Of a DNA stretch of 64,000 nt, positions 51,499 through 62,600 are shown piece by piece. Both the position numbers and the translations under genes were made by a program. How positions within the stretch are numbered: position 1 is the first letter of the stretch; the number at the start of each line of letters is the position of its first letter. Origin of the DNA: Chryseobacterium piperi (GTDB lineage: Bacteria > Bacteroidota > Bacteroidia > Flavobacteriales > Weeksellaceae); NCBI RefSeq assembly GCF_002285635.2, contig NZ_CP023049.2, positions 62,001 to 126,000 of the forward strand. Reading direction: 5' to 3'. Below the pieces are notes generated by a model. That model saw only the letters and a list, made by a program, of their open reading frames with translations. It was not told where the DNA came from and ran no database searches.

Positions 51499-53079
51499 TT
51501 ACCAGTTTTGTTGGATGTTGTTCATTTGAATTTCAAATTGTTCTGAAGGTCCTGCAGAATTTCCATTCAGATAAATCCAATCTGTTCCATTCTTTTTATA
51601 TACTTGCAGATAATATGTTTTCCCGGCGGATGTTTGATCCCTGAAAGCAACAGTATCCCCATTTTCTATACTTGTGGAGGAGTTGCCGTTTTTCTTTTTC
51701 ACAAGAATAAGCTCCAGGTTTTTAAGAGACTTTCCAAACTTGGGAAAATAGTAATATGCACCTCCATTGAGGTATTCCCAATACCAGAAATTATTAATCC
51801 GTTCACTGGTTTCTACACGAACCAAACCTGCTTTCAGATCAAAGTAGTTATCATCGGTTCCGAGGTTAACCAAATTAAACCAGGTATTTGAATTAGGAGA
51901 AGTGGCGGATACCTTAAGCCATTCATCTGGTTTTGAAAGATCAGATGTGATGTACTTACCGGTAGCTACAGACTTTAATGATATTTTATCATACTTTCTG
52001 AATTTCATACTGGATTTGGGAGACGTTTCATCTGAGTATACACTTCCTTCTACCGGGTAATGATCCGAATAATCTGTCCAGTAATATTTATCCTGATTGA
52101 GGTTCGTATAAGTCATTAAAGTACTGCTTACAGGATCAAAAACAATATTTTGCCAGGAAGGCGGAACTAAATGGTCATTAGATACAAAAACATAGTCCAG
52201 ATATTCCGGTTGGTTTTTCGGATAAGGGTAGTGATAGGATGCCATGGTATTGGTTCTGGTATCCCAGGTCTGTGGGAGTCCTCTATAATTAGGAGCAGAT
52301 ACATTTAAGGTTTGCAGCATGACAGGATATTCCGGGCTGTCTTTAATTACATTAAAGTCTCCGCCATAGATAAGCGTTTCATCAGTAGGTATTTTGAGAT
52401 CATTCACATAAGTTTTGATCATTTCTAACTGGCTTTTTCTTATACTGAGCTCACTTCCTTTGCAGCCTGGCTGGGTAGATTGAAGGTGAGTAGAAATAAA
52501 ATGCATACGTTTTCCATTTTTCAGGATACGGATATAAACGAATCCTTTTAAAGAAAGAGCATCAAAATCACATCCTTTTGGAAAGATATATTGATTCATT
52601 ATTTCAATTGGGTACTTACTGGCAATCATCACACCTCCGTTTTCGAATCCCCCTGAGGTTACTTCTCTCCAATCTCCGGAAGTGTTATTCCATCCCTGTT
52701 GAGTTTGTCCAAGGATAGGGGTCTGATAAGGAAATTTAGGTAAAAGCTTTTCACGGAGAATCCCAGCAGCTGTATTGTCAAAGCATTCCTGGAGTAACAG
52801 GATATCATAATTATTAATGAAGCCGGCGTTTCCAAGTCTTTCGGCTCTGGTATTCTGGGACCATTGTGTAGTAGAGGCTACAGCAATGTCACGCAATAAA
52901 AAAGTATTGTATGCGAGTACCTTAATTTCATTATCTCCCAATCGGGAAAACTTATTTTGTTGATTAGAGTTGTCTGTAAGAGGACTGTTTTCCTCAAAAG
53001 AACTTTGTTCCCTGCATGAATTAAAAGATAGAAGGCATAGTACTGCCAGAAGATAAAGTCTCCGGTTGAAATTTTTCAT
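51499..53079 (-). CDS. Sphingomyelinase C-like lipoprotein
   Basis: Exported lipoprotein of 526 residues. Lipobox LCLLSFNSC near 14-22, then a neutral sphingomyelinase-type DNase I-like domain at about 50-350: LAYNTFLLRDI, DILLLQECFDN with the metal Glu, FISTHLQST, GGDFNVIKDSPEYP and YSDHYPVEGSVYS with the catalytic His. The pattern is close to bacterial sphingomyelinases (beta-haemolysin/SmcL type), which cleave sphingomyelin to ceramide and phosphocholine. The C-terminal 165 residues form an extra beta domain (KISLKSVATGKYITSDLSKP; GAYYYFPKFGKSLKNLELIL) resembling a fascin-like or lectin-type binding module. Flavobacteria make their own sphingolipids, so the target could be self or host. 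Confidence 0.8.
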   Translation of the reverse strand: MKNFNRRLYLLAVLCLLSFNSCREQSSFEENSPLTDNSNQQNKFSRLGDNEIKVLAYNTFLLRDIAVASTTQWSQNTRAERLGNAGFINNYDILLLQECFDNTAAGILREKLLPKFPYQTPILGQTQQGWNNTSGDWREVTSGGFENGGVMIASKYPIEIMNQYIFPKGCDFDALSLKGFVYIRILKNGKRMHFISTHLQSTQPGCKGSELSIRKSQLEMIKTYVNDLKIPTDETLIYGGDFNVIKDSPEYPVMLQTLNVSAPNYRGLPQTWDTRTNTMASYHYPYPKNQPEYLDYVFVSNDHLVPPSWQNIVFDPVSSTLMTYTNLNQDKYYWTDYSDHYPVEGSVYSDETSPKSSMKFRKYDKISLKSVATGKYITSDLSKPDEWLKVSATSPNSNTWFNLVNLGTDDNYFDLKAGLVRVETSERINNFWYWEYLNGGAYYYFPKFGKSLKNLELILVKKKNGNSSTSIENGDTVAFRDQTSAGKTYYLQVYKKNGTDWIYLNGNSAGPSEQFEIQMNNIQQNW

Positions 53080-53202
53080 ATGTATTTTTTATTTGATGGG
53101 CTAAAATACTTGATGAAAGAAAAGAAGATGTTATCTAAGTGTTATATGTATATTAAGTTTATGATGAAAGGAAGTAAATAGCGCAAATCATGGGAAATAA
53201 AA

Positions 53203-53223
53203 AACTCTCCTTTTAGGAGAGTT
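53203..53223 (-). terminator. Terminator after the 267-residue lipoprotein
   Basis: AACTCTCC / GGAGAGTT stem with TTTTA loop, T run on the minus strand. Confidence 0.7.
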
Positions 53224-53244
53224 CGATATCAAGATTAGTTTTTA

Positions 53245-54048
53245 TTACAATGTAATATATTCATAATTATATTTTACATAAGTATTTCCGTTAGCTTCTT
53301 TCCCAATCACTTCAACAGGTAGCTGCGCATTGTTGTATTGTATACTATAAGTGATGTTTTGGTTTTGGATCCAATTTCCATCATTATCTTTATAACTTAT
53401 TTTTTCTGTTGTATAATTACTTTTGCTCAAGTTATATGCTCCTCCCATCATAATTCTCAAGTATTTGTTGGTATAAGTAAAAGGATTTAATTTATTATCA
53501 TAAGAAAACTCTCTTTTAGTAGAATGATTGAATATTCCTCCACTTACTGATGTTTCCGTAGAAATATTGTCTCCATTATAGATATAAGATGAGGTGCCTG
53601 GGTTGGAACAGTTGTCTGACTGACAAAGGGTAGAAGAAGCCAGTTGACCATTTGAATTATAGGTGTAAGTAGAGCTCCTGTTATAATCCGGATTGGTATA
53701 GATCGCTTTGACATTGGTCACCTGATCTCCGGTATAGTTAAAAACAGAATAATAATCTAAGGTTTGATCAGGGTTGTAATAATTGATTTTTACAGGCTTT
53801 CCATTACTATATTCGAAAGTAAAAGTTCTTCCTTCTGAAAGTGTTTTTACAAGTTGTCCCTGGCTATTGTATTCTAATGTTGCGACATTAGTTTGAGGGC
53901 TAGCCGGATTGTTATAATAAACTGTGGTCATCTTACTTAGTAAGAATAATTTTTTTTCAGGATCAATTACGATGTCATTATCATTATTGCTACAACTGTT
54001 AAAGATTGAAGCTGAGCCTATCACCACTAAAAATAAATATTTTTTCAT
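53245..54048 (-). CDS. Lipoprotein with YD-like repeats
   Basis: Lipoprotein of 267 residues: MKKYLFLVVIGSASIFNSC with lipobox FNSC, followed by beta-hairpin repeats of the form TLEYNSQGQLVKTL, FNYTGDQVTNVKAIY, YTYNSNGQLASST and FSYDNKLNPFTYTNKY. They resemble YD/RHS or DUF4595-type repeats of Bacteroidetes. No toxin domain or T9SS tail. Function unknown. Confidence 0.7.
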   Translation of the reverse strand: MKKYLFLVVIGSASIFNSCSNNDNDIVIDPEKKLFLLSKMTTVYYNNPASPQTNVATLEYNSQGQLVKTLSEGRTFTFEYSNGKPVKINYYNPDQTLDYYSVFNYTGDQVTNVKAIYTNPDYNRSSTYTYNSNGQLASSTLCQSDNCSNPGTSSYIYNGDNISTETSVSGGIFNHSTKREFSYDNKLNPFTYTNKYLRIMMGGAYNLSKSNYTTEKISYKDNDGNWIQNQNITYSIQYNNAQLPVEVIGKEANGNTYVKYNYEYITL

Positions 54049-54109
54049 TCTTTTTTTGCTGCCAAAAATAAAGAATACTTACTGAGTTTGAAAATATTAC
54101 GAATAAAAA

Positions 54110-54136
54110 AATCCCACTATTTTGAATAATGGGATT
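54110..54136 (-). terminator. Terminator after ahcY
   Basis: AATCCCACTATT / AATAATGGGATT hairpin with one mismatch, followed by a T run on the minus strand, 24 bases past the ahcY stop. Confidence 0.7.
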
Positions 54137-54160
54137 ATATATATTAGATTAAATTTAAAT

Positions 54161-55477
54161 CTAGTATCTGTAATATTCAGGTTTGAATGGTCCTTTCACA
54201 TCTACACCGATATATTCAGCTTGTTCAGGGGAAAGAGTTTCAAGCTCTACACTTAACTTTTTAAGGTGTAAAGCAGCTACTTTCTCATCCAAATGCTTTG
54301 GTAATGTATATACTTCATTTCCATAAGCAGCAGAGTTGTTCCATAACTCGATCTGAGCCAAAGTCTGGTTAGAGAAAGAATTGGACATTACAAAACTTGG
54401 GTGTCCTGTAGCACATCCAAGGTTTACTAATCTACCTTCAGCAAGAATGATTACTTCTTTACCTCCTTCCAATGTATAGATATCTACCTGAGGCTTCACT
54501 TCAGATTTAGTTTGACCATAGTTTTGGTTTAACCATGCCATATCGATTTCATTATCGAAGTGACCGATGTTACAAACAATAGCTTTGTCTTTCATTTTAA
54601 GGAAATGTTCTCCTCTAACGATGTTAAAGTTACCGGTAGTTGTAATAACGATGTCTGCATTATCAACTACAGTGTCTAATCTTTTTACTTCATAACCGTC
54701 CATAGCAGCCTGAAGCGCACAGATTGGGTCGATTTCTGTAACAGTAACGATAGATCCTGCTCCTCTGAATGAAGCCGCAGTACCTTTACCTACATCACCG
54801 TAACCACAAACAACCACTCTTTTACCTGCTAACATTAAGTCAGTTGCTCTTCTTACAGCATCTACTGCAGATTCTTTACAACCGTATTTGTTATCAAACT
54901 TAGATTTGGTCACAGAGTCGTTAACGTTGATTGCCGGCATTACTAGAGTTCCGTTTTTCATTCTTTCGTACAATCTGTGTACACCTGTTGTCGTTTCTTC
55001 AGAAAGTCCTTTAATGTCTTTCGTCAACTGAGGATATTTGTCAAACACCATGTTTGTTAAATCTCCACCGTCATCAAGGATCATGTTCAATGGTTTTCTT
55101 TCTTCACCAAAGAATAATGTTTGCTCGATACACCAGTCAAATTCTTCTTCATTTAAACCCTTCCATGCATAAACAGGAATTCCTGCAGCAGCAATAGCAG
55201 CAGCAGCGTGATCTTGTGTAGAGAAAATATTACAAGAAGACCATGTAACTTCAGCTCCTAAAGCTACCAATGTCTCGATAAGTACAGCCGTTTGGATAGT
55301 CATGTGAAGACATCCAGCGATTCTAGCACCCTTTAATGGTTGAGACGGTCCGTATTCTTCACGGATAGACATCAAACCAGGCATTTCTGCCTCAGCAAGA
55401 GTGATTTCCTTTCTTCCCCATTCTGCCAGGGATATGTCCTTAACTTTATAAGGAATGTATTGTGTTGTTGCTTCCAT
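54161..55477 (-). CDS. ahcY: Adenosylhomocysteinase
   Basis: S-adenosylhomocysteine hydrolase of 438 residues, clearing the product of SAM-dependent methylation to adenosine and homocysteine. Motifs: [13 protein letters not shown] at the start, [13 protein letters not shown], the NAD-binding [13 protein letters not shown] near 221-233, [24 protein letters not shown] and the C-terminal [11 protein letters not shown]. All NAD and substrate residues expected of the family appear intact. It diverges from the phosphopantetheinyl transferase gene across a 54-bp gap that holds its promoter. Confidence 0.96.
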   Translation of the reverse strand: MEATTQYIPYKVKDISLAEWGRKEITLAEAEMPGLMSIREEYGPSQPLKGARIAGCLHMTIQTAVLIETLVALGAEVTWSSCNIFSTQDHAAAAIAAAGIPVYAWKGLNEEEFDWCIEQTLFFGEERKPLNMILDDGGDLTNMVFDKYPQLTKDIKGLSEETTTGVHRLYERMKNGTLVMPAINVNDSVTKSKFDNKYGCKESAVDAVRRATDLMLAGKRVVVCGYGDVGKGTAASFRGAGSIVTVTEIDPICALQAAMDGYEVKRLDTVVDNADIVITTTGNFNIVRGEHFLKMKDKAIVCNIGHFDNEIDMAWLNQNYGQTKSEVKPQVDIYTLEGGKEVIILAEGRLVNLGCATGHPSFVMSNSFSNQTLAQIELWNNSAAYGNEVYTLPKHLDEKVAALHLKKLSVELETLSPEQAEYIGVDVKGPFKPEYYRY

Positions 55478-55496
55478 CTATCTGAAAAATTTTTCG

Positions 55497-55528
55497 CAAA
55501 TTTACAAACTAATATTCTGCTGACCAAA
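55497..55528 (-). promoter_or_regulatory. ahcY promoter
   Basis: On the minus strand TTTG (55525-55528), 20 bases, then TAAATTTG (55497-55504): a full consensus promoter. Its -33 box sits 3 bases from the ATG of the divergent transferase gene, so the two transcripts must interfere or be coordinated. Confidence 0.7.
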
Positions 55529-55531
55529 AAT

Positions 55532-56146
55532 ATGCCCCTTTACCGAGATTTTTCAGATGATAACGCCACCATTCTTATTTGGAAGTATGATGAGAACGAA
55601 GAACTGAGCATTGATGAGCTTTTAGAGCCGGAAAATGCTGAAAAAGTAAAAGACTACCATCCTAAAAAACTTTTGGAGGTGTTAATGGTACGCAAACTTT
55701 TAAAGGAATTAAAACCCCATTCAAAGATTTTGTACAAGGAGCGGGAGCCCTTTCTATCACCTAAGGATGCGGAAATTTCCATTACTCATTCTTTTCCTTT
55801 TGCATCGATAGCTATTTCAAAGAAAAAAATTGGGATTGATTTAGAAAGATTTAATCCTAAAATATTGAGGGTGATTGATAAATTCACTTATGAAAATGAA
55901 AGAGGTTTTATTCCTGAAGACAACGCAGATACGTATTATACTATTATCTGGAGCGTAAAAGAAAGTATGTATAAGATTCATCATTCAAAGTACTGGTCTT
56001 TGAAGAAAAATTATGAGGTAAAGCCTTTTGAGCTGAAGAATCTCCATAAAATACGCTGCAGAGTGTATGATGATCAGTTCTCAGACGAATTCAAAGCCAG
56101 GGTCGAGTTTTTTGATGAATACTGCTTTACGATTGTGGAGGCGTAG
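55532..56146 (+). CDS. 4'-phosphopantetheinyl transferase superfamily protein
   Basis: Transferase of 204 residues that attaches phosphopantetheine to carrier proteins. The metal-binding KKIGIDLERF near 112-121 and WSVKESMYKIHHSKYW near 150-165 are the signature motifs, together with ITHSFPFASIAIS. The start is ATG 55532 (MPLYRDFSDD); the open frame continues upstream to 55340 but that part lies over ahcY and its promoter. The 3' end overlaps the convergent FUSC gene by 20 bp. Sfp-like or AcpS-replacing activity cannot be told apart. Confidence 0.85.
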   Translation: MPLYRDFSDDNATILIWKYDENEELSIDELLEPENAEKVKDYHPKKLLEVLMVRKLLKELKPHSKILYKEREPFLSPKDAEISITHSFPFASIAISKKKIGIDLERFNPKILRVIDKFTYENERGFIPEDNADTYYTIIWSVKESMYKIHHSKYWSLKKNYEVKPFELKNLHKIRCRVYDDQFSDEFKARVEFFDEYCFTIVEA

Positions 56147-58388
56147 CTGCAGATTCGTTTTTGTATTTCTCGATTACTTTTCTTTGTTCCTTGGCAACAT
56201 CATAAATAAGTTCCAGGATATCGTGGATATTTTTCAGTTCTGTAAGGTGAGATACTTTACCGGTATCTTTCAGATCAGAAGGTTCTTCCTCTATCTCAGT
56301 TCTCCTTTTTAACATAAGATCTTCAATGCATGAATCTTCAGGCTCGAGACGGCTTTCCATCTTAAGGGTTTCGGTAATTTCTTCATCATTAAGGAGGGTA
56401 AAGGTCTGCTGCATTTCAGCCTCAATTTTTCGGCTCCAGCTTTCAGCATCTATTTCAGGATATTTCTTATCGTTTTTAGAATACTGGGAAAGAGAAGCAG
56501 TATAAGCCGTAATAAGATGTGAGGTAGCAACAAACTGATGAACGACCTCCAGTTTTTTTCGTTGGTTTTTAGGTTCGGAAATCATTCGTTGAAAATTGTC
56601 GGAAAGATTTGCTAATGATATAATAGCATTTTTACGCTTTACCTTGTAATCTTCAAGATCAAACTCCTCCTGAAGGAATTTGGAAATAACGCTTTGAAAA
56701 TAGATAAGATTGCTTTCTGCTGATTTTTTCATGAGAACCAGATTTTGAGTATGTTCCCAGACAGGAAGTACGATGTAAGAAACAAAAAATGCAATTGCAC
56801 CGGCAATCATGGTATCTAAAATCCGATCTTTAAAAATGACATCAACTTTCCCGGGACTTAAAAAATTAAAACTCATGAATACATAAATCGTCATGAATAA
56901 AACGGCCCAGAAATATTTCCCTTTTAATAAACTGAAACAAAGAATCATGCTGATGAGTAGTGTCGCAAACAGAATGGCATTGATATGGACAAAGTGTAAG
57001 ATTACATAGGCTATTGTAGCTCCCACAATGGTCCCGTACAAACGAAGTCGGTTTCTTTGTTTTGTGATTGAGTAAGCGGGTTTTAATATCGCCGTAATTG
57101 TGATTAATATCCAATAGGTATGACCAATTCCTAAAAACTGAAATAGTGAAAACAGATAACCTATTAATAAAGCAGTGGTAATCCGGATTGCATGGCGAAA
57201 CAGTGATGAAGAAAGAGAGATATTATTTCTCAATACTTTAAAATTGAGTTTTTCTTCATTAGGCATAAACTTCCTTAAGTCTAAACCTGTAGAAAGACTC
57301 TTCGCTAATTTTATATCCTGTGAAAAAACTTTATAAATTTCATTGATCTCTTTTGTGATTTCACTGATACGCATGAGAATCTGGCGCAGGATCATGAAGT
57401 TTTCTAAAGTTCCCGGAGTAATCTGTCTATTTCTTACTTCGAAATAAAGGGTATTCAGCTTTTTTAATTCGGTATCAAGATTGAAAATAGGTTTTGCCCT
57501 AGTTCCTAACTGAAGCGATATTCCTATATTGGTTATTTCTTCGGAAAGTAAATTGAGGTAATCATGGATATTCACCAGTATCATACTATCTTCAAAACTT
57601 TGCTGAAGCTTTTGATAATCGCTTTCTGAGGTCATCAGCTTTTCATGAAGGTCCATTGAATTCAGGAACATCAGCATGAGTAACCTGCTGGTGGTCGTGG
57701 ATTCGTTGACGATGGTTCGGGTTTTAAAAACGGTCTCCCGTGTATCTTCCTGAAGATTTTTAATCTCTATCTGCTTTGCTATAACCTGGGTGGTCAGTCT
57801 ATCAAAATCAGGGTTTTTCTGATAGTAGTTGGCTTTTATTTTTAAAAATTCGGCAAGCTGGAGATAATTTTCTCCAATCATCTGGCTAGCGAGTTTATAG
57901 GGTTGGATTGTGGTAACAATTAGGAAGATCAGTAAAAACCAGATACACCCTGAAGCAAAAATAAGAAGACTTTTGAAAATATTACTTCCGGTGAGGTGTC
58001 CATCAATAAAGATGGCCAGTACAACCAGAGATAATGAGCCTACAGCTGCTAATCGTTGTCCGTATACTCCGATCAGGGAGAAGAACATCCCGAATACAAT
58101 GATTTCAAGGATGACCAATACCTTTATATGCATTACTAAACTTGCAATAAGGGCTACAAGTACAAAGCAAAAAATGGCAAACGTTAGTGCATTTCTTCTT
58201 CGTATAAAAGGTCCCGGCTGATCCGTGAGTGCTACGAAACTTGTCCCAAGCGGGAAGAGGAAGTATTCTTTTAATATTCCGAAGTGGGCGAGAACCAAAC
58301 ATGGTAATACCGTAGCCAATGTAATTCTGATAGCAGAATACACATACTGACTGGTTACAAATTTTTTAAGCTCCGCCGAATAGTTCAT
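56127..58388 (-). CDS. FUSC/YccS-type membrane protein
   Basis: Membrane protein of 753 residues with two clusters of helices (about 20-170 and 395-530) separated and followed by cytoplasmic helical domains: an aromatic acid exporter/FUSC-like architecture as in YccS. Segments include VYSAIRITLATVLPCLVLAH, ILITITAILKPAYSITKQRN and RLYGTIVGATIAYVILHF. Likely exports small aromatic or weak acids. I use ATG 58388 (MNYSAELKKF) over an in-frame start at 58415. Confidence 0.8.
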   Translation of the reverse strand: MNYSAELKKFVTSQYVYSAIRITLATVLPCLVLAHFGILKEYFLFPLGTSFVALTDQPGPFIRRRNALTFAIFCFVLVALIASLVMHIKVLVILEIIVFGMFFSLIGVYGQRLAAVGSLSLVVLAIFIDGHLTGSNIFKSLLIFASGCIWFLLIFLIVTTIQPYKLASQMIGENYLQLAEFLKIKANYYQKNPDFDRLTTQVIAKQIEIKNLQEDTRETVFKTRTIVNESTTTSRLLMLMFLNSMDLHEKLMTSESDYQKLQQSFEDSMILVNIHDYLNLLSEEITNIGISLQLGTRAKPIFNLDTELKKLNTLYFEVRNRQITPGTLENFMILRQILMRISEITKEINEIYKVFSQDIKLAKSLSTGLDLRKFMPNEEKLNFKVLRNNISLSSSLFRHAIRITTALLIGYLFSLFQFLGIGHTYWILITITAILKPAYSITKQRNRLRLYGTIVGATIAYVILHFVHINAILFATLLISMILCFSLLKGKYFWAVLFMTIYVFMSFNFLSPGKVDVIFKDRILDTMIAGAIAFFVSYIVLPVWEHTQNLVLMKKSAESNLIYFQSVISKFLQEEFDLEDYKVKRKNAIISLANLSDNFQRMISEPKNQRKKLEVVHQFVATSHLITAYTASLSQYSKNDKKYPEIDAESWSRKIEAEMQQTFTLLNDEEITETLKMESRLEPEDSCIEDLMLKRRTEIEEEPSDLKDTGKVSHLTELKNIHDILELIYDVAKEQRKVIEKYKNESAATPPQS

Positions 58389-58464
58389 ATTACAAAAATA
58401 ATTATTGAGAAACAAAAAAGCCCCATAAATATGAGACTTTTGTGAACTTAAATGTTATATTTTT

Positions 58465-59628
58465 TTAATAGTCAGCATTAGATGTTTCATCTCCTATGTT
58501 CCAGGTTAAACCAAAACGAAGAGTATTGTCTAAAGCAGTATTAATTTTGGACATATTAATTAAGTAAGAAATATCAAGACCAAAAGAACGGTATTTCAAG
58601 CCAACACCTGCTGTTGCAAATTGTCTAGCCCCCTGTTCTTCGCTTTCACGGAAGTAACCGGTTCTTACTGCAAAAGCATTATCATATGAATATTCTAAAG
58701 CACCACTATACATGATACTGTTTTTATTTTTGAAAGATTTGCTGATTCCTTCCAATACACCAACGTTAGGAACAGCATACATAGGTTGTCTTGTGTTAGG
58801 ATCATTTCCAATGAATTCTTGACCCGGAACTAAAATTTTAGACCCTTCCACACTAATTCCTATTTTGTTTACATCATCAAGATACATGTCGTAACCCACC
58901 CCTAATCTTGCCATAGTAGGAAGATAAGATCTGGATTCTTCATTTCCGGTATAGTCAAGTTTAGGACCTAAGTTCTGGATTGCAAAACCTGCATTCAATT
59001 TACCATCATATCCCCCGAAACTTGAAAATCTTGGAGAGCTGTAGTATCCTGAAACGTCTACAGCAAAAGAGTTAGCAGGCTTAAGGGTAGTGTCTGTATT
59101 GAAACCTCCGGCTAAGTCTGAACGAATAAATCTACCAGTTACCGCCATTGAATAAGAATCTGAAAGTTTTAGTGCATAGGCAACATCAATGGAGAATTCA
59201 TTAGGTTTAGATGTTCCCATAGAAGCTACGTCATTACCTACTAATTGGGTTAAGTCTACCTGCCCCATATTGAAGTAGTAAATACTTGCAGAGATGGTTG
59301 ATCTTTCGTCCTGACCTAAAAACTTATGGAATGCACCATAGAGTAAGAATACGTCATTGGTCAATTTTCCCATGTAGGGAGTGTAGTTGAGGCCTACGGA
59401 AGAACTTGTTCTGCTAAAAGGATATTTCGCTGCATTCCAGAATTGAGAGAATGCATCCGGAGAGGTTACAACCCCCTGATCACCCATACCTCCCGATCTT
59501 GCATCTGGTGCAATCCTTAGAAACGGGGCTCCGGTTAATACAGGTCTTACCTGACTCAGATCTTGCGAATAGCCTAAAAAACCAGCACTTAATCCAATTC
59601 CTAAAAGCAGTTTAGTAGTTAAATTCAT
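58465..59628 (-). CDS. porV: Type IX secretion outer membrane shuttle PorV
   Basis: Outer membrane beta-barrel protein of 387 residues. Signal peptide at 1-21 (MNLTTKLLLGIGLSAGFLGY), the PorV phrase PFLRIAPDARSGGMGDQGVV near 35-54 and a run of amphipathic strands ending WNIGDETSNADY. PorV collects T9SS cargo at the SprA translocon and passes it to PorU. It is encoded 60 bp downstream of porU, the standard pairing. Confidence 0.93.
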   Translation of the reverse strand: MNLTTKLLLGIGLSAGFLGYSQDLSQVRPVLTGAPFLRIAPDARSGGMGDQGVVTSPDAFSQFWNAAKYPFSRTSSSVGLNYTPYMGKLTNDVFLLYGAFHKFLGQDERSTISASIYYFNMGQVDLTQLVGNDVASMGTSKPNEFSIDVAYALKLSDSYSMAVTGRFIRSDLAGGFNTDTTLKPANSFAVDVSGYYSSPRFSSFGGYDGKLNAGFAIQNLGPKLDYTGNEESRSYLPTMARLGVGYDMYLDDVNKIGISVEGSKILVPGQEFIGNDPNTRQPMYAVPNVGVLEGISKSFKNKNSIMYSGALEYSYDNAFAVRTGYFRESEEQGARQFATAGVGLKYRSFGLDISYLINMSKINTALDNTLRFGLTWNIGDETSNADY

Positions 59629-59688
59629 ATGTTGTCTTTTATATATTATCAGTTTTTTATTAATATTATTATTTATACTTCTTTTATT

Positions 59689-62600
59689 TTACTTCAAAAG
59701 TACCATTTTTTCTACAGCTGTGGCACTTCCTTTGCATTTTTCTTGATTTTGACTTTTTGCAAATATCTTAAAAATATATGTACCCTTCCCAACAGTTGAC
59801 CCAAAATCGTCTCTTCCGTCCCATTCTATCGCCTGTCGCGGTGTTCTGAAGCCCTGCAGGAATGGTTCTGCAACCACTGCCTGTGATAATGTTCTTACCA
59901 GTTTTCCTGTTATCGTATAGATCTGAACATTCACATTTAATATATCATCACAATTGTGTTCAAATTGAACATATGTTTTATTAGTAAATGGATTCGGCCA
60001 GTTAAGAGGTCTGTTGATCACCAAATGCTGATCGGATTCATCCTTAACCTCAAAGTTTAACGTAGCAGAGGTAGAATTATTGTTTATATCCCAAACTTTA
60101 AATGATAATTGATGTTGGCCTATCGCTAAATTCCTGAAAGGATAGGTTACATTCCCTTTTTGGTAATCCGCAAGACTTGGATTCAAACATCCGTTTCCTT
60201 CCCCGGAAGCATAAAAATCATTTAATACAATGGTATTAATAATCTGTCCGTCCAAATATACAGTAATATCGTGACCGATACCAGATCCGGTGGAATTTAT
60301 TCCTGTATCATCAGTAACACAAGCCAACAGCATTGGATTCTGATTGGTAATTCCTCCGTCGGCGAAATTGGTATTATTCATGTAAAGCTTCACTTTTGGA
60401 GGTTCATTATCATTAATCCCATTAGGATTAATATCACCAACCCTCACAAGCTGATTATTAAATACGTCTGTTGATTTATTATCAGCATATCCTAATATCC
60501 TTCCTTCACCCACAGCATAATTAATATCTTTAGGTACATAGAACTCTACGGTGAAGACGCCGTTTACTGCAGTTCCGGAAGCTTTTACAATGGCACTTCC
60601 TTCCTCTGTATAATTAAGAATAGGAGTGAGGTTCCCATCGTTATTTAATGTTTTCTTATTTAATCTCTTATCAAAAATATTAATCACAACTCTTCCATTG
60701 AAAGTCGTATTCACAGTTCCGTTAGGATTATTAATATGTCCTTTTACTTTAACAAAGTCAAGTCCTCTTATTAATCCGGGAACCGGTGTTTCAATATTAT
60801 CGATCATTAATAGTCTTTTAGGTCTGCTAAGTTTCATGGCAGGATCACCCAGAAGGTTTACTTTTAAATGATCACTCTGAGGACCTTTCATTTTTTTTGC
60901 ATTTAAATGGGCAACCCCCAGGGTTTCAAAATCGTCATTAACCAGTTTGAAAATATCCTGAGTATAAAGGTCTGTAAAATCACGTCCGTAATCCACACCG
61001 ATGGCACGGCTGGAAGTAATCATTGCTGCAGGACCTCCCTGCTTCATTTTAAGGAAACGTTCACCGGCTGATAAGGTTTCAGGCTCGTCCCATAAAGTAA
61101 ACTCACACGTAATGGTAGATACGAACGGGAACCGGCTGTATACATTGGAGAAATTATTGGCGTTATTGATCTCGTCGATCGTTAAGACTCTTTCCTGTGC
61201 CCAGCCACTGATTCCTCCATGTCCGAAGTAGAATAAATACATACTGTTTCCGATATCATTGGAAATAGCCTGGTTAACCTGCGGATATCTTTGTCCACCT
61301 GCGGTACTCTGAGCCTGGAAGGCATCTAAATATAATTTTCTGACATTATATTCTTTAAGGTTAGACGATCCTATCTGTTCAAAAACAGTGGATAGTGTAC
61401 TGTTCATAACATCATGAAACGGGCTTCCGCCATCACGGTCATCATCTACGACAAAGTCCAGTTTCATACGCCATTCTCCAAATGGAGTAGACTGTCCCGG
61501 TAATGCATTATAATAGGCAAGAGTTTTATCAATCATGGCACCGGCTTCAGTCGCATTAGCTGCTGGAATTCTACCTACCGGCAGATCGGGTAAATTGCTT
61601 GAAAGTGCAGAAGTAGTCTGCGGTTTTGTCATTACAATATAGTCATCCGTAACATATGAAGTAATAAAGTCTGCAGACTGCTCACTCTGATAGCTGGAAA
61701 CTACATTCGAATTGTTCGGAATTCTATTCTTGTAATCATATGATGCATCTCCTAAAATGAAAACATATTTTAAGCTTCCAAGGGGAGTGTTTAATTTGGT
61801 GACAAAATCTCGGATTGCAGTAAGGTCTTTGCTTCCGCTTCCAAATTCATTATAGATTTTATTAGCATCTACAATCTGTACATTATAATTGTTTTTTGTT
61901 TGATGGTAGTTGGCAAGTCTTTGTGCCTGGGACATGAGCTCAGGAACCGTAATAATAAGGTAGTCTACATTTTGTAATGCAGACAGGTTCTGATTGGCCA
62001 TTCTTTCTACAAATTGAGGAGAGTAGGCTGCATCCGCCTTAAAAGCAACGAACTCGTTATTGAAATTCGGATCAGCGGTAATATATCCAAAATTAAAAGT
62101 GGTTCCGCCTGTTGATTTATTCACTCTTCTATTAGCATTGGTGATATCCGTAACGTCCCAGATTTGTTCCATCCCTGCAATATTTGCTACACTGAATCCG
62201 TAAGCAGTGTTGGTACCACTGGCAAGGGAGAAATCCCGGAAGTTCATTTGTGAACCATTATATTTAAGGTCTTCTTTATATTGTACCTCTGCATAATCAA
62301 AATAGAATGTTCCATTAGGATTGGTTGTGATGCTGGGCTTATAATTAATAGAGATCTGATTTCCACTTAAATTATTAATATCTCCGTTATAGAAAAAGTT
62401 AACATAATCTTGATCTGTCGGATTCGAAGAAGAGACTACAGGGTTTTGGGTATTAATATCAAAAGCAATGCTATTACCCTGGGACTTGTATCCGACTACT
62501 TTGGTTCTGTATTTTACAACATCTCCGCCTTGAATAGGAGAGTTGAGGCTGAAAGTAACTGTTTTATCAGTCGTAAACGGAGGTTCTTCGACCCATATTC

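Noticed and set aside
55340..55531. 64-residue N-terminal extension of the phosphopantetheinyl transferase
   Set aside because: It lies antisense to ahcY and across its promoter; the sequence has no family resemblance.
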